A DNA stretch of 64,000 nucleotides from JAVEDQ01 sp963783105 (GCA_963783105.1 CAWAMI010000009.1:1-64000), one strand, 5' to 3'. Numbered from the stretch's first letter, positions 20,001 to 28,496 are shown. Program-made: numbers and translations. The notes: generated by a model not told the origin, from the sequence alone.

Positions 20001-23000
20001 GCTGCTCGCGGCCCGCACCGCGGACATCGGCCGCCCGGATGCGACCGGCGGCCTCACCGTCGCGCTCGACGACGGCGGGACGGGGTCGCAGACGTGCACG
20101 CTGACGATCACGCTCCACGCCGCCGCCCTGACCGTCGCGGAGACCTGGCAGCAGCTGCCCCTCGACGCCGCCGCCCTGGTCGACGTCCTCACCGGTCGGG
20201 CCTCCCACGACGACTACGACTACGCGGGCGCCGCCCGCACGACGGCGATCGGCGTCGACCTGCGCACCGGCTCCCGGCTCGTGAACGCTCTGCTCAACGG
20301 CGCGAGCGGGAGCGTCGACCCGTCGCGGACGCCGACGAAATCCGGAGTCGCCCGCAGCTGCCAATGGACCTCGGGAACCCCGGGCAACGCCCTCGAACTC
20401 GACGGCTCGACCTCGGCCGCGCCCGCCGACGGGGTCGACCAGGACGGGTTCTCGCCCCGAGGTGATCTGACCGTCGAGGCGTGGCTTCGGCCCGAGGACA
20501 CGCTGGCACCTGCTCGCGTCGTCTCGTCACGACCGTCAATCGGGCCGAGATCGTCCTACGCCCTCGGGCTGCGCTCGAAGAACCAGACGGTGGCGCTCCG
20601 GCTCTCCGGGACCGCCGACTGGCTGCGCCTGTCCGGGCTGGCCACCGGGTCCGGCGCCGGGCTCACGCTGGAGGCCTGGATCCGGCCGGACTCGGTGACC
20701 GGCTTCAGGACCGTCGTCGCGCACGGCGCGGCCGTCGGCTCACCGGAGGTGACGCTCCGCATCCTCAACGGGCACTACCAGTTCGGCTTGTGGGACGGCT
20801 CGCGCGATCACTTCGCCTCCGGCCCGGACCGTGCGGCCGACGTCGGGAGCTGGGTGCACCTCTCCGGCACGTTCGACGGGCGGGCGTGGCGGATCTACCG
20901 CAACGCGGTGCTCGAGGCCGAACTGATCGACGGCGCCAACCCCGCCGCGGCGTCCGGTATCTGGACGGTCGGTGCTGCCGCGCCCGGGGTCGAGCGGCTG
21001 TTCGCCGGCGCGGTCGACGAGATTCGCATCTGGGGTCGGGACCGGAGCGCGGCCCAACTCGCCGCGGACTCCGCCGTTCCGATCGCGGCCGGGACGCCCG
21101 ATCTCCTCGGGGTCTGGCGCTTCGGCACCGGGCTGACGCGATCGGTGTTCGGGACCGACAGCCCGGTCGAGATCCACGGTCGCCCGAGCGCGGTGCCCAC
21201 GGCGCTGCCCAACCTGCTGGTCACGGGCACCGTCGGTGATCAGCGGGTCACCGCGCAGGAGGCGATCCGCAGCGGCGAGTGGACGCACGTCGCGATGGCC
21301 TACGCGCAGCACTACGGCCTGGCGCTCAAGGGCGGGGGCTACCTGGACTGCGGGGCCAGCGACTCCCTCGACGTCGGCGGCGACCTCACCCTCGAACTCG
21401 GGGTCCGGCTCGACGACGTCGGCAGCGCGCACGGGTTGGTCAGCCGCGGGGTGCTCGGCGACCAGGAACACGATTCGCCCTACGACCTGTCGGTCGACGG
21501 CGGCGGACACCTGTCGTTCACGTTCCAGTCCGCGCAGCACGCCGCGGCCGGCCCCTTCGTCTCGACCACGGCCCTGCGGCCCGGCACCTTCTCTCGCGTC
21601 GCGGTCAGCCGGAAGCGGTCGGTGCAGGCGACCGTGACGTCGACGACCGGCACCGGCAACACGCCGGGTATCCCCGACGTCTCGGTCAAGACCTGGTACG
21701 ACATCTCCTTCTTCGTCGACGGGCGAGCGGCCGGCGGCGGCAAGTACTCCATCGACGAAAGCCACGCCGACACCGGGTCGAGCAGCAGTGCCACCCGCGT
21801 CGGCGTCGCCTACCCGGGCGGCCGCACGGCGGGTCTGCGCGGCCAGATCTCCGAGATCCGGATCTGGAACGTCGCCCGCGAGGCGGCCGACATCGGCGTG
21901 GACCTCAAGGGCCGGGAGACCGGACTGGTCTCCTGGTGGCGGCTCGCCGAGAACGAGGGCAACACCACCGCGGACGAGAAGAGCGCGAACACCGCGACGT
22001 TCGCGGGCCCCGTGAGCTGGGTGAGCACGCCCGATCCGGCCGGCTCGTCGCTCGTGCTCTACCGCAACGGCGACGTGCTGCCGAGCGTCCGCGAACCGGT
22101 GTCGGCGACCGTCGAGCCGCCGCACTTCCGGGTCGGGGTCGCACCCGACGACGCCCACGAGCACTACCGCGGCCAGCTGGAGGAGCTGCGCCTGTGGTCC
22201 CAGCGGCGGACCGCCGAACAGCTCGCGGACAACCTGTTCCGCCGGCTGACGGGGGAGCGGGAGAACCTCCTCGCCTACTACACCTTCGACGAGCAGAACG
22301 AGCCCGGCATCCTGGCCGACGACGGCCCGCGGGACAACAGGCTGCGGACGGCGGGCGTCTCGGTCCTGTCCACCGCGCCCGTCGCGGACGAGGCGCCGCA
22401 GGTGCAGGACGCGCTGCTGCAGGTCACCACCGGTCGGACGGCGCGGATCTCGGCGACGCCGGATGCGATGGAGTACGCCGACCTGCAGACCGACGCCGCG
22501 GGAGCGTCGATCGGCATCTTCAAGCGGTGCTACGCGCTGATCCGCGACGGGCGGTGGTCGTTGGTCACCGGGTTCAAGGTCGGCGACATGATCACCGAAT
22601 GGGTCGGTCAGGTGCAGACCGATCCCCAGCTGATGGGCTTCATCGAGGGCGCGCCGCCGGTTCCCAGCGAGAACCTGACGCTGCAGGACAGCTACGCCGA
22701 CGCCAGCAGTGTCTCGCTGACCGAGGCGACGTCGAGCACCTACACCTACGCCTCCAGCCGGGACAAGGGGTTCAACACCTCGCTCGAGGCCTCGGTGCTG
22801 ATCGGCGCGATGGGTGACGACCAGGTCGGCTTCGGCTTCGAGAAGGGGGTCGACAAGTGGGCCGTGATGGGCGGCCTGAAGACCAGCTTCGAGAACTCCC
22901 TCGGTTGGTTGGACAATGCCACCAGTGGGCAGGGACGCGCGCTCACCGTGGTGAGCACGCTCGGGCTGCGGGGGCGGCGGGAGAACGCACCCGCATATGC

Positions 23001-24612
23001 GGGATTGGGCGCGCGCTACGTCCCGGACAACACCGGCTTCGCGCTCGTGCAGTCCACGACGGCGGACGTCTTCGCGCTGCGGCTCGCCGACACGGGCGCC
23101 CTCATCGCCTACTCGATGCAGCCGAACCCGGACATCCCGCGGGACTGGAACATCCTCACCTTCCCGATCAACCCCGCCTACACCAAGCAGGGGACGCTGG
23201 ACGGGAAGGTCGGGCTCGACCCCGACGAGTCCTATCCGCAGGCGCTGACCTACAGCCCGGACAGCAGCTACTTCAAGCCGATCGAGGCGTACGCGCTGAA
23301 GAACCGCATCGCCCGTGAGGAGGAGCGCCTGCGCACGCTCTTCGACCAGTTCGACGCCGGCGCCAAGGGGCGGCGCCAGTCGGGCGTCAACTTCACCGAC
23401 GAGGACCTCGCCGCGGGCGGCGTGATCAACAAGCTCCCGCACCTGGACAAGCGCAACCTGGTGAACACCTACGTCTGGACGGCGGCGGGCGGCCTGTATG
23501 CGGAAGAGGAGCAGAGCCTGGACACCCGCGAAGAGGTCACGGGAGGCAGCTACTCGTTCACGGGGCTGGCCGGTTTCGACCTCCAGCTCCTGGTCCAGGT
23601 GGTCGCCCCGGCGGCTCAGTCGGAGATCAGCGCCATGTTCGGCGGTCATCTGAATCTCACGGTGACGAAGGGGTTGAGCTCGTCGAGCACGTTCGGGGCC
23701 GCCGTGAGCGTCGCGCCGGAGAGCGACCTGAGCGGCACGTGGGAGGGCGAGCCGACGGACCGGCGGCCCGGGAAGGTCGACGCCTACCGCTTCCTCACCT
23801 TCTATCTGCAACCCGATCCGGACAACCACGACTTCTTCTTCCGCCGGGTGGTCGACCCGATCTGGCTCGCCCAGGACCCGGCCGCCTCCGCCCTGCGGGA
23901 GGCCCAGCAGCAGGCGAACCGCCCGCCCTGCTGGCGGGTGCTGCACCGGGTCACGTTCGTCAGCCGCGTCCAGGCCGCTCTCCAGGCCCGGCCCGGCACG
24001 GTCGAGCACGCCCTGCACGACCTCGACCTCGACAGCAACTACGAGCTCATCCGCACCCTGGAACCGTTCGTACGGGACAAGGCCGGCAGCTATGCGGAGT
24101 TCTCACAGGCGGTGCACCGCACGGTCGCCCGGTACTTGCCTGCGCTGGTGCCGCACACGGAGGACATCCTCGCGTTCCTCGTCCTCTACTTCGGCGTCCC
24201 GGACGTGCCCGGGGTCGCGGCGAGTGCCGATGGTGCGGGTGGCCCGGGTGCTGACCCGCCCTCGGTTCGGGTCACGGGCCCCTCGTCGGTCACGCTGCCC
24301 GGACCGGCCGCCGTCTCCGCGACCGTGCTCGACGAGGCGGACACCGACCCCGCGGAGTTCTCGCTGCAGTGGACGACGATCTCCGGGCCCGCACCGGCCG
24401 TGTTCGCCGCCGAGCGGGCCGCGAGCACGTCGGCGCTGTTTCCGCAGGCCGGCACCTACCGGCTGCGGCTGACCGCCGCCGCGCCTGGACGACCCAGCGG
24501 GCACGGTGACCTGACGGTCACGGTGGCGGCGGTACCCGGGCAACCCGGGTCGGGTCCGGATGCATCCGATGGGGTGCGGCCGACGGCCTCCGGGCTGGGC
24601 GCGCTGCAGTGA
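17083..24612 (+). CDS. Giant multi-LamG protein with beta/gamma-crystallin-like segment, function unknown
   Basis: 2,509 residues from the GTG at 17083, which has a cggag site 7 bases upstream; an earlier in-frame ATG at 16951 has no such site. Visible parts: LamG/jellyroll domain near 320-515; helical stretches near 660-706 and 830-900; a beta/gamma-crystallin-like motif near 751-826 (LFFTDAYYGGTVVSLPIGSY, then LSHVISSMQIP); a cluster of LamG domains near 1100-1750; a Gly/Ser/Thr-rich beta-type region near 1866-2016 and again near 2150-2220; a PKD/Ig-like domain near 2390-2485. The LamG end signature [DE]E[IL]R[IL]W occurs four times (18523, 21015, 21850, 22180; Ser replaces the first acid in one). 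No signal peptide or membrane helix is visible. It stands alone, divergent from the penicillin-binding protein. A carbohydrate-binding or toxin-like role is guesswork. Confidence 0.8.
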   Translation: MPDAFTRTYADRTYRYSTLVRHGGAVLAFAMDDRQRIHYSVLDPGAGPTDADGWLANPQELPFAAELARVGYGVADQDRLPQVALGATAPPADGTPVPAAEVDHFLSTTARFTADAPFTVLSDGVHVYLFRQSIRPEDAPDRILYVTNNGTPVLDDEGHPVPMVDGTLLADRYVLVGPQLQLPREVRFQRSRSRTRPANAKDGLGATDLENAPFYEPTQALQFVGHVTDGSFGVAVVPTSVVEVSRWQFALPDPHSDRINLVNVERTTDGLFDTLGHQFLTCPDHPDVFATEPGTCPAASQADPSRVCGLTLIPASEDPGYAGSALDFASEGDRVDLLAGSGGAGAVGVLGSIFTVEAWLAPRLSSGDVGERILLGGGGTTGSDGLSVWLSDSGAVRAGVGDGSSWHETTSPDLLRDGVWQHLAVTCDGRRLRVYVGGVLAHVGDPFPAGPSSAAEGPDAATNVFPTAIGAPTAGYRGLLDELRIWSVRRTARDLQAGMCRRLVGLEPALSCYLRLDEGEGGEVWDVSPSGLRGAVTGASWVTSTAPIADSIGISRSSVGIAGRSVSTGVSLLLYSQQEEAHSGYRSLEQAKLLKRSSRVLLAVGTRPADAGGGTGNGGAVPADDAVAVVDVGVSGAGKVAELPATLHLPTVEALTPSHGSPEELLARRAANEQLASSCRSEIATLQPRLRDVRDAVDYLTRLTSVWVLPDAPPLLAADAVGRFTAAHSALVEAEAALNDLYAAATTARALFFTDAYYGGTVVSLPIGSYSNAQLLGLNLSHVISSMQIPPELHVTGHTSDTPPRNGGFDGNVADLGSWNDLFASLTIELNGALNQARENAYNAAIAAQDTARRDIVALRDSLNAELTAGNARLAELTTTLAQAVDEIRRATLALGGGSTAEMPLLSLDRHGLSASGALLPFVRTPSAPRLTESAQARVAMYVRNTDDELTAIHLDTRVERPSFALHAATGEVLLAARTADIGRPDATGGLTVALDDGGTGSQTCTLTITLHAAALTVAETWQQLPLDAAALVDVLTGRASHDDYDYAGAARTTAIGVDLRTGSRLVNALLNGASGSVDPSRTPTKSGVARSCQWTSGTPGNALELDGSTSAAPADGVDQDGFSPRGDLTVEAWLRPEDTLAPARVVSSRPSIGPRSSYALGLRSKNQTVALRLSGTADWLRLSGLATGSGAGLTLEAWIRPDSVTGFRTVVAHGAAVGSPEVTLRILNGHYQFGLWDGSRDHFASGPDRAADVGSWVHLSGTFDGRAWRIYRNAVLEAELIDGANPAAASGIWTVGAAAPGVERLFAGAVDEIRIWGRDRSAAQLAADSAVPIAAGTPDLLGVWRFGTGLTRSVFGTDSPVEIHGRPSAVPTALPNLLVTGTVGDQRVTAQEAIRSGEWTHVAMAYAQHYGLALKGGGYLDCGASDSLDVGGDLTLELGVRLDDVGSAHGLVSRGVLGDQEHDSPYDLSVDGGGHLSFTFQSAQHAAAGPFVSTTALRPGTFSRVAVSRKRSVQATVTSTTGTGNTPGIPDVSVKTWYDISFFVDGRAAGGGKYSIDESHADTGSSSSATRVGVAYPGGRTAGLRGQISEIRIWNVAREAADIGVDLKGRETGLVSWWRLAENEGNTTADEKSANTATFAGPVSWVSTPDPAGSSLVLYRNGDVLPSVREPVSATVEPPHFRVGVAPDDAHEHYRGQLEELRLWSQRRTAEQLADNLFRRLTGERENLLAYYTFDEQNEPGILADDGPRDNRLRTAGVSVLSTAPVADEAPQVQDALLQVTTGRTARISATPDAMEYADLQTDAAGASIGIFKRCYALIRDGRWSLVTGFKVGDMITEWVGQVQTDPQLMGFIEGAPPVPSENLTLQDSYADASSVSLTEATSSTYTYASSRDKGFNTSLEASVLIGAMGDDQVGFGFEKGVDKWAVMGGLKTSFENSLGWLDNATSGQGRALTVVSTLGLRGRRENAPAYAGLGARYVPDNTGFALVQSTTADVFALRLADTGALIAYSMQPNPDIPRDWNILTFPINPAYTKQGTLDGKVGLDPDESYPQALTYSPDSSYFKPIEAYALKNRIAREEERLRTLFDQFDAGAKGRRQSGVNFTDEDLAAGGVINKLPHLDKRNLVNTYVWTAAGGLYAEEEQSLDTREEVTGGSYSFTGLAGFDLQLLVQVVAPAAQSEISAMFGGHLNLTVTKGLSSSSTFGAAVSVAPESDLSGTWEGEPTDRRPGKVDAYRFLTFYLQPDPDNHDFFFRRVVDPIWLAQDPAASALREAQQQANRPPCWRVLHRVTFVSRVQAALQARPGTVEHALHDLDLDSNYELIRTLEPFVRDKAGSYAEFSQAVHRTVARYLPALVPHTEDILAFLVLYFGVPDVPGVAASADGAGGPGADPPSVRVTGPSSVTLPGPAAVSATVLDEADTDPAEFSLQWTTISGPAPAVFAAERAASTSALFPQAGTYRLRLTAAAPGRPSGHGDLTVTVAAVPGQPGSGPDASDGVRPTASGLGALQ

Positions 24613-24654
24613 ACCCGCCGTGGCTCCGTCGCCCGGGGACCGGGCGGTCCGCTC

Positions 24655-24873
24655 TCAGCGCTGCCGCGGCGGCCGCTGCTGGAGTCGGGCCGCGCCCACC
24701 GGCTTGGCAGGGCGGGCGAGGGCGATCCGGGCGGCGGTGAACAGCCCGAGCTCCACGACCAGGGCGGCGACGCCGAGGATCGGGCTCTGCACGACGAGGA
24801 AGAAGAACAGCACGGGGATCGAGGCGACCGTGATGGCCAGCAGCCCGATGCCGATCCGCTCCCGTTCCTGCAT
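24655..24873 (-). CDS. Small membrane protein, unknown function
   Basis: 72 residues: a charged N-terminus (MQERERIG), two predicted membrane helices (LLAITVASIPVLFFFLVV and ILGVAALVVELGLFTAARIA) and a basic tail rich in Arg, Gln and Pro. It converges with the giant gene and is divergent from the next small membrane gene. I recognise no family. Real-gene status rests on the coherent hydrophobic pattern and actinobacterial codon use. Confidence 0.6.
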   Translation of the reverse strand: MQERERIGIGLLAITVASIPVLFFFLVVQSPILGVAALVVELGLFTAARIALARPAKPVGAARLQQRPPRQR

Positions 24874-24933
24874 GACTCCATTCTAGGTCGCCCGGCACTT
24901 TTCGGCTGGCCTCGGAGGGAGCAATCTGGAGGG

Positions 24934-25242
24934 GTGACGAGGCCACGGAAACGGGTGCCGGTCGTCACCACGTTGACGCGACCGGTCCAGCAGCGGCAGC
25001 GCCTGCACCGCTATCTCGCGATCATGGCGGTGGCGCTGGTGTGCTTCGTCAGCCTGCCGTGGTTGCCGGGTCCGCTCGCCGTGGTCGCGGCCGTCGTCGC
25101 GGCGGTCTCGCTGCCGACGGCGGCGATCGTCGCGAACGGGCCACGTCGCGCGGCCGAGCCCGGCACCGGCGTGCGGGACGCGCGCGCCGAGCACCCGGAG
25201 GCGTCGGACCCGCGGCACCGCGTCATCGATCCGGACCGCTGA
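24934..25242 (+). CDS. DUF3099-like membrane protein
   Basis: 102 residues from a GTG start. A basic N-terminus precedes two membrane helices (YLAIMAVALVCFVSLPWLPG and LAVVAAVVAAVSLPTAAIVANG), followed by a hydrophilic charged tail. Length and layout resemble the actinobacterial DUF3099 family; that assignment is from pattern memory, not a search. Its stop is 28 bp before repeat array A. Confidence 0.62.
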   Translation: MTRPRKRVPVVTTLTRPVQQRQRLHRYLAIMAVALVCFVSLPWLPGPLAVVAAVVAAVSLPTAAIVANGPRRAAEPGTGVRDARAEHPEASDPRHRVIDPDR

Positions 25243-25269
25243 GCCGCGCGTTCGCGGGGGGCGCCGGTA

Positions 25270-25425
25270 ACGCCTGGTCGGGTGTGGGGCGCGGGAGGAG
25301 GTCCCTCCGGCGGTTGACGCCTGCTCGGGTGTGGGGCGCGGGAGGAGGTCCCTCCGGCGGTTGACGCCTGCTCGGGTGTGGGGCGCGGGAGGAGGTCCCC
25401 CGGCGGTGCACGCCTGGTCAGGTGT
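25270..25425. repeat. Palindrome-headed 47-bp tandem repeat, locus A
   Basis: Heads start at 25270, 25317, 25364 and 25410 (spacing 47, 47, 46). Head form: acgcctggtcgggtgt or acgcctgctcgggtgt, last copy acgcctggtcaggtgt. The 31-bp fillers of copies 1 and 2 are identical. It sits between two convergent genes, 28 bp and 7 bp from their stop codons. Confidence 0.9.
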
Positions 25426-25431
25426 TGGCGC

Positions 25432-26367
25432 TCACCGCTCCGTGGGCTCGAGCCAGTCGATGTCGGGACCCTTGGGCAGGATCCCGCTCGGATTCAGCTT
25501 CTCGTGCGTGCAGTAGTAGTGCCGCTTGATGTGGTCGAAGTCCGTCGTGTCGGCGAACGCGGGCTGCTGGTACAGGTGCCGCGCGAAGTCCCACAGTTGC
25601 GGGTAGTCGACGAGCCGCTTCCGGTTGCATCTGAAGTGGCCGTAGTAGACCGAGTCGAAGCGCGCGAGCGTCGTCCAGAGGCGGATGTCGACCTCGGTCA
25701 GCCGGTCGCCCATCAGGTAGCGGCGGTCCTGCAGCCGGGCCTCGAGCACGTCGAGCCGGGCGAACAGCGCGTCGTAGGCCTCCTCGTACGCCTCCTGCGT
25801 CGTCGCGAACCCCGCCCGGTACACGCCGTTGTTGACGTCGCGGAAGATGTCTTCGATCAGGACGTCCATCTCCTCCCGCAGCGGCACCGGGTAGAGCTCG
25901 GGAGCACCCGGGAGGTGGAGGTCCGTCCACTCCGTCGACAGGTCGAGCGTGATCTGCGGATAGTCGTTGCTGACCAGCCGATTCGTCGCCGTGTCCCACA
26001 GCGCCGGCACGGTGACCCGCCCGTCGAAGGTCGGGTCCGTCGCCTCGTACAGCTCCGACAGGTACCGCGCGCCGGTGGCCGGGTCGCGGCCGTCCGGGTT
26101 GAGCGTGAAGCGCCAGCCGCGCTCGTCGCGGATCGGGTCAACGACGGTCACGCCGATGGCGTCCGAGAGCCCCAGCAGCTCGCGGACGATCAGGGACCGG
26201 TGGGCCCACGGGCAGGCCAGGGAGACGTAGAGCTGGTAGCGCCCGGACTCGGCGGGGAAGCCGGACGAGCCGTCGGCCGTGATGCGGTCGCGGAAGCGGT
26301 TGGGCTGCCGGACGAAGCGACCGGACGCCTCGGTCTCGCGGGAGAACTGCGCCGTATCGGTGCTCAC
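25432..26367 (-). CDS. Glutathionyl-hydroquinone reductase-like (glutathione S-transferase family) protein
   Basis: 311 residues in two parts: a thioredoxin-like N-terminal domain with the active Cys in VSLACPWAHRSLIVRELLGL, and an all-helical C-terminal domain with the subfamily signature VNNGVYRAGFATTQEAYEEAYDALF and DIRLWTTLARFD. Xi-class enzymes reduce thiol-hydroquinone adducts. Actinobacteria use mycothiol, so the natural thiol is probably not glutathione; that is inference. GTG start overlapping the haemoglobin stop by 4 bases, so the pair is coupled. Confidence 0.87.
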   Translation of the reverse strand: MSTDTAQFSRETEASGRFVRQPNRFRDRITADGSSGFPAESGRYQLYVSLACPWAHRSLIVRELLGLSDAIGVTVVDPIRDERGWRFTLNPDGRDPATGARYLSELYEATDPTFDGRVTVPALWDTATNRLVSNDYPQITLDLSTEWTDLHLPGAPELYPVPLREEMDVLIEDIFRDVNNGVYRAGFATTQEAYEEAYDALFARLDVLEARLQDRRYLMGDRLTEVDIRLWTTLARFDSVYYGHFRCNRKRLVDYPQLWDFARHLYQQPAFADTTDFDHIKRHYYCTHEKLNPSGILPKGPDIDWLEPTER

Positions 26368-26846
26368 GCCCCGGTTCGTACCCGCTCGGGCGGGATGTAG
26401 GGCGGCGCCTCACCCCAGCCCCAGTACGGCATCGGGGCCTGCAGTGGGGGAGTGGCGTCGTCCTGGGAGTTCTCCTTGCCGATCCGCGAACCCCACTCGA
26501 GGTAGGCGTGGAAGGCGGAGCGGAACTCCGGGTCGTCGGGGAGCCCGGCCTCGTCGGCGGCCTGCCCCAGCAGCTGCACCCAGCGGGCGCGCTGCGCCTC
26601 CGTGATCCGGAGCCCGAGGTGGTGCCGGACCATGGTCGGGTAGCCGCCGTGCTCGACGGAGTAGTCGGCCGCCCCGCGGAACACCTCGGTCAGCCACTGG
26701 GCCACGTGATGCGCGTGCGCGTCCCCGACGTGCGCGAACAGCGGTCCGATCAGCGGGTCCTCGTGCACGTGCCGGTAGAAGACGTCCGTGAGGCGCTCGA
26801 TGGCCTCGGGCCCGCCGGCCCACTCGGCGAGGGTGGGTGTCGGCAT
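26364..26846 (-). CDS. glbO: Truncated haemoglobin (group II/GlbO-like)
   Basis: 160 residues of 2-on-2 globin fold. TrHb features: Tyr B10 in DVFYRHVHEDPLIGPLF, proximal His region in YPTMVRHHLGLRI, and the G8 Trp in RARWVQLLGQAADEAGLP, typical of group II. The tail MPYWGWGEAPPYIPPERV is an extension rich in aromatics. The ATG at 26846 follows ggaggtgctgc; a start 7 codons upstream is less convincing. Likely roles are oxygen or NO chemistry. It is the first gene of a pair with the hydroquinone reductase-like gene. Confidence 0.9.
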   Translation of the reverse strand: MPTPTLAEWAGGPEAIERLTDVFYRHVHEDPLIGPLFAHVGDAHAHHVAQWLTEVFRGAADYSVEHGGYPTMVRHHLGLRITEAQRARWVQLLGQAADEAGLPDDPEFRSAFHAYLEWGSRIGKENSQDDATPPLQAPMPYWGWGEAPPYIPPERVRTGA

Positions 26847-26907
26847 GCAGCACCTCCGGGAACGCACGCGCTCGGGTCGGTAAGCATGTAAGCACCCGTA
26901 CCGGCAT

Positions 26908-26990
26908 GATCGCCAGCAACACAGGAGATCGACATCCCGCGGACGGGGCCGCGGCGCGCGGCATGTCGATCGACCGCGTTGCTGGCGATC
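26908..26990. repeat. 83-bp imperfect inverted repeat upstream of the haemoglobin gene
   Basis: The left arm begins GATCGCCAGCAAC (26908) and the right arm ends GTTGCTGGCGATC (26990): 13 bp perfect, then a six-base divergent block, then GATCGACAT/ATGTCGATC perfect, then a GC-rich centre. It lies 61 bp upstream of the haemoglobin start and next to repeat array B. No coding sense is visible. Confidence 0.85.
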
Positions 26991-27030
26991 TTGGTCTGGC
27001 CGCGCCGGGCGGGGGATGCTCGCGAGGGCA

Positions 27031-27139
27031 ACGCCGGGTCAGGTGTGGGCGGCGGTGCGAGGGTGCCGGGAGATCGACGCCGGGTCAGGTGTGGGCGGCG
27101 GTGCGAGGGTGCGGCGGAGGTCGACACCCGAGCAGGTGT
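27031..27139. repeat. Palindrome-headed 47-bp tandem repeat, locus B
   Basis: Heads at 27031, 27077 and 27124 (spacing 46, 47): acgccgggtcaggtgt twice, then acacccgagcaggtgt. The filler (gggcggcggtgcgagggtg...) is shared by the first two units and differs from the other loci. It lies 3' of the DUF3817 gene. With the inverted repeat it fills the 321-bp space 26847-27167, where I see no gene. Confidence 0.88.
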
Positions 27140-27167
27140 CACCCGCACGCGGGCGACCCCAGAGTTC

Positions 27168-27488
27168 TCAGGCGGCGCGCGAGGTCTGGTTCAGCTGCGC
27201 CCGGACGTCCCGCGTCACGCGGCGCTCGGCCACGAACGACATGAACGGGATCGTGCCCGCGAGCAGCACCGCGACCGTCCACACGAGCGAGAAGCGGGCC
27301 CGGACCGCGAGATCGAGCGTCGTCAGCACGTAGACGAAGAACAGGAAGCCGTGCGCCGTCCCCACCACGGCGACCATGCCGGGCGAGTCGGCGAAGTACT
27401 TCAGCGGCATCGCCACGAGCACGAGCAGCACCAGCCCGACGCCGACGACGTAGGCGAGTACGCGATAGCGGAGAAGTGCCGCAGCCAC
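27168..27488 (-). CDS. DUF3817 integral membrane protein
   Basis: 106 residues with three hydrophobic helices: YRVLAYVVGVGLVLLVLVAM, GTAHGFLFFVYVLTTLDLA and LVWTVAVLLAGTIPFMSFVA, the family HGFLFxxY pattern included. Related actinobacterial proteins are uncharacterised. It follows SURF1 by 18 bp in the same direction and is probably in one transcript. Confidence 0.82.
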   Translation of the reverse strand: MAAALLRYRVLAYVVGVGLVLLVLVAMPLKYFADSPGMVAVVGTAHGFLFFVYVLTTLDLAVRARFSLVWTVAVLLAGTIPFMSFVAERRVTRDVRAQLNQTSRAA

Positions 27489-27506
27489 GAGGGTCCTCTC
27501 GTTCGG

Positions 27507-28445
27507 TCAGGAACGCCGGCTGGAGCGGGCGTTCAGGTCCGCCAGGTAGCGGTTGTAGGCAGCGAGCTCGGCGTCCTCGTCGTCGTCTCCGGCTGCGTCC
27601 CCGGCGGTGTCGGCGCCCCCGTCCGGTCGCGGCACCACGACGTCGGAGGTCACCGCGTCGGGGGTCGTGCGGGCGGACGGCACCGGACCGGCCGGTTCGT
27701 GGGCGCTCTCCTCCGGCGGCTTGAGGTCGTCGCGGACGAGCCGGGTCCAGAAGTAGAGGACGGCCCCGGCGAACAGCCACCACTGCAGCGCGTAGGCGAG
27801 GTTCCGCAAACCGCCGCCGTTGTCGACCTCGTTGGCCGGGGCAGGGACCACGGCGGGCGCCGGGGGAGAGGTCGGCCGCTGGCTCGCGAGAAGGACGTAG
27901 CCGTCGAGGATCCGGTAGGGGAACCGCCCCGTCAGCTCGGCCGTGTTGACCTGCCGGAACTGCCCGGCCGGGAGCGGAGCGGACGCCGAGGTGCCGACCG
28001 GGGGCAGGTCCTCGGAGGCGTAGAGCCGCCCGGCGACCGTCACGGGCCCGGCCGGCGCTCGCAGCGCCGGGTCGTCGGGTGACGGGACCCAGCCGCGCAC
28101 CACCAGGGCGGCCGTCTCACCCGGGTTCTGCGGGCGGATCGGCGTGACCACCCAGAAGCCCGGGCGTCCGTCGAGCTCACGGTCCGCGACGAGGACCTGA
28201 TGGGCGCCGTCGTAGCGACCGGTCACCGTCGTCCGCCGTCCGATGGAACCGCCGGGCAGCGGACGGTCCGGCGGGGCGAGCTCGGTCAGCGCGACCGCCG
28301 GCCGCGGGTCGGGCGGGGTGACGGAGGTGCCGCGGTCCTCCCAGCGGTGCAACTGCCAGCGCCCGAACAGCACGAAGATGATCACGATCGCGACGGTGAG
28401 CAGGTGGATCGCCACCCACCTCGGGGTGAGGAAGCGACGGATCAC
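27507..28445 (-). CDS. SURF1 family protein (cytochrome oxidase biogenesis)
   Basis: 312 residues. SURF1 proteins help assemble haem-copper oxidase. Topology is classic: an N-terminal helix WVAIHLLTVAIVIIFVLFGRWQLHRW, the extracytoplasmic domain with GFWVVTPIRP, LVVRGWVPSP and VNTAELTGRFPYRILDGYVLL, then a C-terminal helix NLAYALQWWLFAGAVLYFW. A long acidic, probably disordered C-terminal tail (about 75 residues) is typical of actinobacterial members. GTG start. Confidence 0.9.
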   Translation of the reverse strand: MIRRFLTPRWVAIHLLTVAIVIIFVLFGRWQLHRWEDRGTSVTPPDPRPAVALTELAPPDRPLPGGSIGRRTTVTGRYDGAHQVLVADRELDGRPGFWVVTPIRPQNPGETAALVVRGWVPSPDDPALRAPAGPVTVAGRLYASEDLPPVGTSASAPLPAGQFRQVNTAELTGRFPYRILDGYVLLASQRPTSPPAPAVVPAPANEVDNGGGLRNLAYALQWWLFAGAVLYFWTRLVRDDLKPPEESAHEPAGPVPSARTTPDAVTSDVVVPRPDGGADTAGDAAGDDDEDAELAAYNRYLADLNARSSRRS

Positions 28446-28496
28446 GCTTCCACGCTACGTCGCGGGGCCGCCCCACCGAGGGCCCGGACGCCGAGG

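Noticed and set aside
20740..24018. Very long open frame (about 1,090 codons) antisense to the giant gene
   Set aside because: Its product is a run of Arg, Gly, Val, Asp and Pro with no domain pattern; it is the high-GC shadow of the real LamG gene.
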